Below are positions 58,144 to 64,000 of a DNA stretch of 64,000 nt, in pieces. Each line of letters starts with the position of its first letter. Position 1 is the first letter of the stretch. A program made the translations under genes and the position numbers. Source of the DNA: Streptacidiphilus sp. 4-A2 (lineage in GTDB: Bacteria > Actinomycetota > Actinomycetes > Streptomycetales > Streptomycetaceae). The notes beneath the pieces were generated by a model. That model saw only the letters and a program-made list of their open reading frames with translations, was not told the DNA's origin and ran no database searches. The DNA lies in the NCBI GenBank assembly GCA_014284505.1, contig JAAFYY010000001.1, positions 2,418,001-2,482,000 of the forward strand. Reading direction: 5' to 3'.

Positions 58144-58389
58144 GTGCATCCAGACAAGGTCGGCCTGCCGCCGGGGGCCTACGCCGGCGCCGGAGCCGCC
58201 CTGCCAGACCTTCCCCGGGCACCAGGCCCCCGGAGCCTGCCCAGGCACGACCGGCACCGGCGAGGTGATCGCGCGCCACGTCAGCCGCCCGTCACGGAAG
58301 GTGGCGTCCAGCGCGAGCAGATGATGAACGAACTGCCGGCTGCTGTCGAAGTCGGTGATGTTCCCAGGACTACGAGAACTGCGTCCGGG

Positions 58390-58779
58390 TCACCAGCGGC
58401 CGATCTCGAACCTGGCCTCGTCCGGGCTGTCCACCGGCCATGGCGGGACGGTCGCGGCGACCACGCGCAGCCCCTGGGCTCCCGCCCGGAACTGGAACGT
58501 CGTTCCCAGCGGGATGGTCAGGCAGACCCCCGATTCCAGCTCCGTGACTTCCTCGTGGCCGTCCTGACTGCGCCACATCCGACCCGCCCCCGAGACGACG
58601 AACCAGACCTCCTGCACGGTCGCATGGGACACCGCCTTCGCGACCTGACCGGCGGCGAGCTCGAACTGGGCAAAGCTGGCTGCCCCGGGAAGCACGCACA
58701 GCGGCCGTACCGCCGAGCCGTCCGGAGCGGTGATCTCAGGAGCCTGGTCGAGACGCACGGTCGCGAAACGCTCGGTCAT
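58390..58779 (-). CDS. Cupin-domain protein
   Basis: A 129-residue cupin, intact frame, ATG at 58779. Cupin motif 1 appears as AVSHATVQEVWFVVSGAGR with a conserved His and Glu, then LESGVCLTIPLGTTFQFRA as motif 2, where the usual His is replaced by Thr/Gln. Metal binding is therefore doubtful, and it may be a ligand-binding or isomerase-like cupin. It lies 11 bases behind the SDR stop on the same strand and is probably co-transcribed. Confidence 0.8.
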   Translation of the reverse strand: MTERFATVRLDQAPEITAPDGSAVRPLCVLPGAASFAQFELAAGQVAKAVSHATVQEVWFVVSGAGRMWRSQDGHEEVTELESGVCLTIPLGTTFQFRAGAQGLRVVAATVPPWPVDSPDEARFEIGRW

Positions 58780-58790
58780 GAATCCCACGC

Positions 58791-59513
58791 TCAGCCTTCC
58801 TGGCCGGTGGCGGCAAGGACGATCTCGCGGATGGTGACGTTCTGCGGCTGGCCGTAGGCGTACGCGATGGCCTCGGCCACGACCTGCGGGTCCAGGGCCC
58901 CTCCGGCCGCGGTCTTCCATGCCTGGTAGTCGGCCTTGATCTGCTCGTCGCTGGTGTGGGACAGCAGTTCGGTCTCCACGGCACCGGGGGCGATGGTCAC
59001 CACCCGGACACCGGTCGCGGCGATCTCCTCACGCAAGTTCTCCGACAGGGCGTGCACAGCGAACTTGGTGGCGACGTAGGCGGCGTGGTTGGGATACGTC
59101 TTGCGGCCCGCGACGGAGCTGACGTTGATGATCGTGCCCCTGCCCCGGGCGATCATGCCGGGCAGCAGCGCACGGGTGCCGTACAGCACACCCTTGACAT
59201 TCAGATCGACCATCCGGTCCCACTCGTCAACCGGCTGATCGGCGATACGGCCCAGCAGCATGACCCCGGCGTTGTTGACGATCGCGTCAGCCGGGCCGAA
59301 GCGCTCCTCTCCCTCGCGCACGGCCTCCTCGACAGCGGCCCGGTCGGTGACGTCCACCTTGCGGCACAGCGTGTGCGGCAGGGCGAGCTCCTCAAGCTGC
59401 TCCAGCCGCCGTGCGAGCAGCAGCAGCGGGTGTCCCTGGGCGGACAGCAGGCGTGCGGTCGCGGCGCCGATGCCGGAACTGGCGCCGGTGATGACGATCA
59501 GGGGCTTGGTCAT
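58791..59513 (-). CDS. SDR-family NAD(P)-dependent oxidoreductase
   Basis: A 240-residue classical SDR, intact frame. ATG at 59513 after CCGGAGGGAACCCC. All motifs are present: TGASSGIG, KVDVTDRAAVEE, IVNNAGVMLLG, INVSSVAGRKTYPNHA with the Ser, and the catalytic AYVATKFAVHAL (YxxxK). PGAVETELLSHTSDEQIKAD is typical of the YdfG/serine-3-dehydrogenase-like branch. It is followed closely by the cupin, forming a two-gene unit. Substrate unknown. Confidence 0.9.
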   Translation of the reverse strand: MTKPLIVITGASSGIGAATARLLSAQGHPLLLLARRLEQLEELALPHTLCRKVDVTDRAAVEEAVREGEERFGPADAIVNNAGVMLLGRIADQPVDEWDRMVDLNVKGVLYGTRALLPGMIARGRGTIINVSSVAGRKTYPNHAAYVATKFAVHALSENLREEIAATGVRVVTIAPGAVETELLSHTSDEQIKADYQAWKTAAGGALDPQVVAEAIAYAYGQPQNVTIREIVLAATGQEG

Positions 59514-59625
59514 GGGGTTCCCTCCGGGGTGGTGTGCCGTGTCGCATCCCAGGAGATCACCGTATGCGGCCCCATGCCCGCCGATAGGAGAAACCGGTTG
59601 CACCGGGGTCCGGCGGCCCTGGACC

Positions 59626-60273
59626 CTAGTCGACCAGGTGCCGCCGCATGCCCTCGGCCACCGCGGCGGCCCGGTCGGAGACTCCGAGCTTGCCGTACAG
59701 GTGCTGGGCGTGGCTCTTGACCGTGCTGGGCGCCAGGAACAGCCGCTCCGCGGCGTCGGGGATGCTCAGCCCCTCCGCGAACAGGCGCAGCACCTCGCGC
59801 TCGCGGTCGCTGAGCAGCGGGGCGTCGTCCGCGCGCCGGTCCCGGATCTCTCCGGCGAGGGCGCCGGCCAGTTCCGGCGGAATGACCGTCTGCCCATGGG
59901 CCACCCGCCAGGCCGCGTCGACGATGGCGTCGCGGGGCGAGTCCTTGAGGACGTATCCGGCGGCGCCTTCCTGCACGGCCTTGAAGATCAGCGCGCTGTC
60001 GTCGAACGCGGTCAGCAGAAGGACCCGTGTCGGCAGGCCGTCGCGGGTCAGGGAGTGGATGACGGCGATGCCGTCCAGGTCGGGCATGTGGTAGTCGACG
60101 ACGGCGACGTCCGGCTGGTGCTCGGCGATGGCCCGCAGCGCGGAGCGGCCGTCCGGGGCCTCGGCGAGGATCTGGAACCGGCCGCTCTGGGTCAGCGCCC
60201 GGCGCACGCCCTCGCGGTAGAGCGGATGGTCGTCGGCGAGGACGACGGTGACGGTGTCGTTCACGGCGCTCAC
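59626..60273 (-). CDS. LuxR/NarL-family response regulator
   Basis: A 215-residue two-component regulator, intact frame. Start is the GTG at 60273 (VSAVNDTVTVVLADDHPLY), nine bases after GGAGG. Receiver domain: acidic pair ADDHPLYREG, phosphoacceptor Asp in VAVVDYHMPDLDG, Thr in LLLTAFDDS and Lys in GYVLKDSPR. The C-terminal HTH is LSDREREVLRLFAEGLS, then IPDAAERLFLAPSTVKSHA and LYGKLGVSDRAAAV. No kinase is adjacent; the histidine kinase at 55637 is of the matching HisKA_3 type and may be its partner. Confidence 0.9.
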   Translation of the reverse strand: MSAVNDTVTVVLADDHPLYREGVRRALTQSGRFQILAEAPDGRSALRAIAEHQPDVAVVDYHMPDLDGIAVIHSLTRDGLPTRVLLLTAFDDSALIFKAVQEGAAGYVLKDSPRDAIVDAAWRVAHGQTVIPPELAGALAGEIRDRRADDAPLLSDREREVLRLFAEGLSIPDAAERLFLAPSTVKSHAQHLYGKLGVSDRAAAVAEGMRRHLVD

Positions 60274-60425
60274 GGAAACCCACCTCCGGCAGCCCGCCCG
60301 ACCGGCGTCCCGCGCCCGGGCTGATGCCAGGGCGGTCGCGGCGCTCCGAAGCGGCAATCACCATTCTAGGAGCGCCGCCGCCGCGGCAGCCCGGCCACAG
60401 CCGCCGGTGAGTCTCCCGGCGGCCC

Positions 60426-60566
60426 TCACAGGCCGGTGCGGGTCGACCTCGGGCAGCTGAGGATCCGCTCCCAGGCGTCCGTCTGGGCGCGGTGGGCCTC
60501 GGCGACCGTCCGGAACAGGTGGCCGATGGCGCTGAAGATGTGGATGCTGCCGGTCGGGGTGTTCAT
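60426..60566 (-). CDS. Small hypothetical protein (46 residues)
   Basis: A short frame starting MNTPTGSIHIFSAIGHLF at 60566 and ending STRTGL. AAGGCGGATCTC upstream gives a plausible ribosome site. The middle (RTVAEAHRAQTDAWERILS) is an amphipathic helix. It has no recognised family. It is divergent from the beta-lactamase-like gene. Confidence 0.45.
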   Translation of the reverse strand: MNTPTGSIHIFSAIGHLFRTVAEAHRAQTDAWERILSCPRSTRTGL

Positions 60567-60762
60567 GAGATCCGCCTTGGTCGGTGCTGCCGGGACTCTG
60601 TTCGTCCGGCTCTGTCTCCAGACTCCCCCGCACGGGGCTCCCCCGGGATTCCCCGATCCGCCGGTCGGCCGGTGGTCCCGGCCTCCCCGAACGGAGGACC
60701 CGACCGGTGGACCCGCGGGCCCGGTCCGACCGCCCGGGTGCCGGGCGCCCTACGATGGCCCG

Positions 60763-61521
60763 GTGCTGTCGATGGTGGTCGCGCCCGAGCGGGGTGCTCC
60801 GGTGTTCGCCCGCAACGCGCAGGTGCTGCACGAGGCGGCGAGCACGATGAAGGCGGCGGTGCTGGCCGCCCTGTACCGCAGCTCCGTGGACTGGGACACG
60901 CGGGTGCCGGTGGTCAACCGGTTCCGGTCGGTGACGGGCAGCGTGTACGGCAACAGCCGCGCCTGGGACAGCGATCCCCTGCCCTGGGAGCAGCTGGGCC
61001 GGCGGGTGCCCCTGCGCTGGCTGGCCGAGCGGATGGTCACCCACTCCTCCAATCTGGCCACCAACCTGTGCCTGGAGCAGGTCGGGTCCGATGCGGTGGC
61101 CGAGGTGTGGCGGCGGGCCGGGGCGGTGGGCGGCAGTCCGCGCGGGATCGAGGACCAGGCGGCCCGCGACGCGGGGGTGCACAACCGCGTCAGCGCCCTG
61201 GACCTGGCCAGGCTGTTCCAGTCGCTGGAGCCGGGTGTCCTGGCGCTGCTGGAGCACAACGCGCACCGCGTGGACCTGCCCGCCGGCCTGCCACCGGGCG
61301 TCCGCCTGGCCGGCAAGAACGGCTGGATCCCCGGAGCACGGCTCAGCGCGGCCCTCGTCCACCCCGACGACGCACCGCCCTACGTACTGTCCGTGTGCTA
61401 CACCGGGCCGCTGGCCAGCGGCCACGACGTCGAGGACCCGGCCGCCCTGCTGCTGGCCCGCGTCTCCCGCGGGGTGTGGCAGCGCCGCCACGCCATCACC
61501 ACCGGTCACCGGCCCGACTGA
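60763..61521 (+). CDS. Class A beta-lactamase-like serine hydrolase
   Basis: About 252 residues with the fold of penicillin-recognising enzymes. The active-site SxxK is ASTMKAAVLAAL, the SxN-like motif is THSSNLATNLCLEQVG, and the KTG position reads AGKNGWIPGARLS, so the third motif is KNG instead of KTG. The RNSVTG-like loop (RFRSVTGSVYGN) is also present. I start at the GTG at 60763 because TACGAT ends seven bases before it, which would give a leaderless message. There is no signal peptide, so it is probably cytoplasmic and not a true drug-resistance beta-lactamase; an esterase or amidase is possible. Confidence 0.78.
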   Translation: MLSMVVAPERGAPVFARNAQVLHEAASTMKAAVLAALYRSSVDWDTRVPVVNRFRSVTGSVYGNSRAWDSDPLPWEQLGRRVPLRWLAERMVTHSSNLATNLCLEQVGSDAVAEVWRRAGAVGGSPRGIEDQAARDAGVHNRVSALDLARLFQSLEPGVLALLEHNAHRVDLPAGLPPGVRLAGKNGWIPGARLSAALVHPDDAPPYVLSVCYTGPLASGHDVEDPAALLLARVSRGVWQRRHAITTGHRPD

Positions 61522-61603
61522 CACCGCTGTCCCCACCGCCACCGGCACCGCGGGAATGACGTCCGGCGCCGGTGCTCGGGTCGACGGGTTCGGGGGCTGG
61601 GCG

Positions 61604-63370
61604 TCATCCCTGCCAGGCGCGCCACAGTCCCGCGTAGGCGCCGTTCTTGGCCAGCAGTTCCTGGTGGGTGCCGAACTCGGCGATCCGGCCGTCGTCGAGG
61701 ACCGCGATCCGGTCGGCGTCCTGGGCGGTGTGCAGCCGGTGCACCACGGCGATCACGGTCCGGCCGCTGGTGACGGCGGCCAGCGAGCGTTCCAGGTGCC
61801 GCGCCGCCTGGGGGTTCAGCAGCGACGTCGCCTCGTCCAGGATGAGGATGCCGGGGTTGGCGAGGATCAGCCGGGCCAGGGCCAGCTGCTGCGCCTTGGC
61901 AGGATCCAGCCCCGCTCCGCCGGGGCCGACCGCGCTGTCCACACCTGCCTGCCCGGCCCAGTCCCAGGCGCCGACGGCGGTCAGGGCCGCGGTTATCTCC
62001 TCGTCGTCGGCGTCCGGGCGCGCGATGGTCAGGTTGTCACGCAACGTACCGCGGAATATGTGGTGCTCCTGGGTCACCAGGGCCACCGTGGCGCGCCGCT
62101 CGGCGGGTGCGAGGCCGCTGAGCTCCCGGCCGCCTACGGCGATGCCGCCGGTGTGCGGCCGGTAGATCCCGGCCAGCAGCTTGGCGAGCGTGGACTTGCC
62201 CGCGCCCGAGGGCCCGACGACAGCGAGCCACTCGCCCTCCCTGATGGTCAGGTCGATGCCGCGCAGCACGTCGTGCCCCGACTGGTAGGCGTAGTGCAGA
62301 TTCCGCACCTCGATGTCCCGCGGTCCCGGACAGATCGCGGTGCCGTGCCAGTCGGACGGCAGTTCGGCCGGGGCCGGTGCGGCCGGGGCCTCGGTGGATT
62401 CCCGGAGCTGCTCGAAACCGAGCAGGCGGGCCAGCGCGGCGCCCGCCGACTGCAACGCGTCCAGCCAGTACACCAGCTGGTCCAGCGGGTTGAGCAGCTG
62501 CGAGGCATACAGCGTGCCGGCCGTTACAGCGGCGAGGGAGACCACGCCGTGCAGATAGAGCGTGCCGCCGACGACCAGCATCGCCGCCACCGGCAGAGAG
62601 TAGCTGGCGTCGCACAGCGGCAGCAGGACGTTGCGCAGCCGCAAGGTGTAGCGCTCGGCGGCGTAGGAGTTGGCGATGTCCTCGTTGAGCTGGTCCATCC
62701 GACGGGCGGTCAGCCGCATCGCCTCGACGGTACGGGCGCCCTCGACGGTCTCGGAGAGGCTCTCGGTCAGCCGGGAGTAGGACGCGGCTTCGCGCAGGTA
62801 CCCCGCGTGCGCCCGCCGCTGGTACCAGCGCGCGGCCACGAACAGCACCGGCATCGCGACCATGCCGGGCGGCACCAGGACCGGGCTGATCAGCAGCAGG
62901 GCGCCGAAGGTGAATCCGACCACGCCCACCGAGGTCATGGTCGCCGGAATCGCGGAGCGCACAGCGGTGGACATCAGCGCGACATCGCGGGTGGTGCGGG
63001 TGATCAGGTCACCGCGGTCCGCGTCCTCGACCGTCTCCGGCGGCAGGGCCAGCAGGTCCGCGACGAACTGCTCGCGCAGCCCGGCCAGGATCCTCTCCCC
63101 GAGCGCGGCCGCGGCGTACCCGGCGAGCCGGACCAGTACGGCCTGCGCGGTCAGGCAGCCCAGGATCAGCGGGACCAGGCGCGGCACCGTGTCGTGGCCG
63201 TGCACCACGTCCGCGACCAGGTTGCCGAGCAGCCACGGGGCGAGCAGCCCGGCGGCCGCCGAGAGCGCCTGGAGGCAGAGCACCAGGCCGAAGGCGGCGC
63301 GGTGCGCCTGTATGGTGCGCCACGCGTACGCGCGGAGCTGACGATTGGCGGCGACGGGCAGCTCACTCAT
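61604..63370 (-). CDS. ABC exporter half A of a heterodimer (degenerate signature motif)
   Basis: A 588-residue half-exporter, intact frame, MSELPVAANRQLRAYAW. Six membrane segments, then an ATPase with Walker A GPSGAGKSTLAKLL, Q-loop LVTQEHHIFRG, Walker B GILILDEATSLLNP with the catalytic Glu, and H-loop VVHRLH. The signature motif is degenerate: LDPAKAQQLALAR where LSGGQ is expected. Its start overlaps the stop of the upstream partner as ATGA. The partner has the reverse arrangement (good signature, poor Walker B), so the pair would form one working and one degenerate ATP site, as in known heterodimeric exporters. Cargo unknown. Confidence 0.88.
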   Translation of the reverse strand: MSELPVAANRQLRAYAWRTIQAHRAAFGLVLCLQALSAAAGLLAPWLLGNLVADVVHGHDTVPRLVPLILGCLTAQAVLVRLAGYAAAALGERILAGLREQFVADLLALPPETVEDADRGDLITRTTRDVALMSTAVRSAIPATMTSVGVVGFTFGALLLISPVLVPPGMVAMPVLFVAARWYQRRAHAGYLREAASYSRLTESLSETVEGARTVEAMRLTARRMDQLNEDIANSYAAERYTLRLRNVLLPLCDASYSLPVAAMLVVGGTLYLHGVVSLAAVTAGTLYASQLLNPLDQLVYWLDALQSAGAALARLLGFEQLRESTEAPAAPAPAELPSDWHGTAICPGPRDIEVRNLHYAYQSGHDVLRGIDLTIREGEWLAVVGPSGAGKSTLAKLLAGIYRPHTGGIAVGGRELSGLAPAERRATVALVTQEHHIFRGTLRDNLTIARPDADDEEITAALTAVGAWDWAGQAGVDSAVGPGGAGLDPAKAQQLALARLILANPGILILDEATSLLNPQAARHLERSLAAVTSGRTVIAVVHRLHTAQDADRIAVLDDGRIAEFGTHQELLAKNGAYAGLWRAWQG

Positions 63371-64000
63371 CCGGCGGCCGTCCACCGCTCGACCACGGAC
63401 CGGTAGCGCGGGTCCGCCATCAGCGACTCGTGCGCGCCCTCGGCCGCCACTGTGCCGTCCAGCACCAGGGCCACCTGGTCGGCCAGCCTCAGCAGCAGGA
63501 TGCTCGTGCTGAACACGACGGTGGCCCGCCCGCGGCGCAGTCTCGCGATTCCCTCGGCCGTCCTGCTCTCCGTGTTCGCGTCGACGGCGCTGGTCGGGTC
63601 GATCAGGACCAGCACCTCCGGATCGGCCATCAGGGCGCGGGCCAGCCGCAGGCGCTGCTGCTGGCCACCGGAGAACTCCCGGCCGCCGGCGGCCATGCCG
63701 GCGTCCAGCCGGTCCGGCAGCGCCTCGACGATGTCCCGCGCGGCGGCCGCGTCGATGGCGTCCCACAGCAGGTCGTCGGATCCGCGGGCGTCAGCCCTGC
63801 CCGCAGGATCCAGCTCGCGGCGCAGTGGCCCGGCGAACAGTCGCGTCGGCGGGGGTGACCAGGATGTGTTCGCGACCCCGGCCAGTGGCAGGTCGGCCCA
63901 GCGCGCGTCCGGCCAGGGTCGTGCCGGAGTCGGCATAACGCCCCAACCGGTCGGCAGCGTCTCCGCGTCGGCCGCGGAGCACACCACCGCGGTCAGCCCG
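63367..64000 (-). CDS. ABC exporter half B, C-terminal part (partial at window end, frame-disrupted)
   Basis: Only the ATPase end is in the window. Rebuilt across slips near 63,930 and 63,845 it reads TAVVCSAADAETLADRLG, REHILVTPADATLFAGPLR, then FSGGQQQRLRLARALMADP with a canonical signature. Walker B is VLVLIDPTSAVDANTES, with Ile at the usual Asp and Asp at the catalytic Glu, and the H-loop His is replaced (VVFSTSILLLRLAD). This is the non-catalytic NBD type seen in one half of heterodimeric exporters. Its stop overlaps the start of half A (ATGA). Confidence 0.82.
   Translation of the reverse strand, partial: GLTAVVCSAADAETLPTGWGVMPTPARPWPDARWADLPLAGVANTSWSPPPTRLFAGPLRRELDPAGRADARGSDDLLWDAIDAAAARDIVEALPDRLDAGMAAGGREFSGGQQQRLRLARALMADPEVLVLIDPTSAVDANTESRTAEGIARLRRGRATVVFSTSILLLRLADQVALVLDGTVAAEGAHESLMADPRYRSVVERWTAAG

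Noticed and set aside
60763..61521. True antibiotic-resistance class A beta-lactamase
   Set aside because: No signal peptide, no Glu166-type omega loop recognisable, and KNG in place of KTG. A generic serine hydrolase is the safer call.

Overview
The window is very GC-rich, has codon third positions dominated by G/C, uses GTG and overlapping ATGA/GTGA starts, and carries families typical of filamentous actinomycetes (MmyB-like XRE regulator next to an SDR, GlxA-type AraC regulator, TMEM175-like channel, DUF4232-like secreted protein, LamG/FG-GAP and YD-repeat giants). It most likely comes from a member of the Streptomycetaceae (Streptomyces or a close relative). No rRNA, tRNA, CRISPR array or replication origin was seen. 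The content is accessory: toxins, a catabolic island, regulators paired with single enzymes, and IS debris.

Many genes can be read end to end only by changing frame. Wherever the break could be placed, the simplest repair is one missing base, often in a run of four to six C or G (for example 4204-4207, 4851-4854, 15815-15819, 26558-26563, 29608-29612, 46240-46244, 48228-48231, 52699-52702). I therefore list reconstructible genes as CDS marked frame-disrupted, and keep 'pseudogene' for true remnants.

Layout. 1-5.3 kb: the 3' end of a secreted polymorphic toxin (ricin lectin, Ala-rich stalk, HINT protease-like domain, RNase A-like toxin) followed by its probable immunity gene. 5.3-7.9 kb: two inverted IS5-type ends around a small secreted protein. 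7.9-15.5 kb (minus): a giant YD-repeat/RHS protein with a hydrophobic glycine-rich C-terminus, overlapping a small membrane protein gene, with a second similar membrane protein beyond. 15.8-20.7 kb: a divergent secreted LamG/FG-GAP/bulb-lectin giant. 20.8-28 kb: truncated haemoglobin, a permease behind a CsoR-type copper operator, an SDR with divergent XRE regulator, an alpha/beta hydrolase, and a TetR gene facing a secreted SnoaL-like protein with three matching operators. 28-31.5 kb: decayed genes, a small peptide ORF and an ABC exporter. 31.6-35.8 kb (minus): esterase, cupin, a CocE hydrolase lacking its catalytic core, carotenoid oxygenase and a membrane protein, facing a PadR regulator. 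36.5-41 kb: TMEM175-like channel, SDR/LysR pair, ABM monooxygenase/GlxA pair.

41-51 kb is a complete aromatic meta-cleavage island. Minus strand: FAD hydroxylase, C-C hydrolase and extradiol dioxygenase. Plus strand: TetR regulator, hydratase, acylating aldehyde dehydrogenase, aldolase, ACMSD-type amidohydrolase and MFS transporter. Both arms share one regulator gap holding a palindrome. The island is bounded by the N-terminal piece of an IS5-type transposase on one side and a C-terminal piece on the other; the latter also truncates an alpha/beta hydrolase. 51.6-64 kb: LLM-type flavin oxidoreductase, a shortened P-loop/TPR protein, DUF4232-like protein, histidine kinase, SLT-type lysozyme-like protein, cupin, SDR, LuxR-type response regulator, a class A beta-lactamase-like hydrolase, and a heterodimeric ABC exporter running off the window end.
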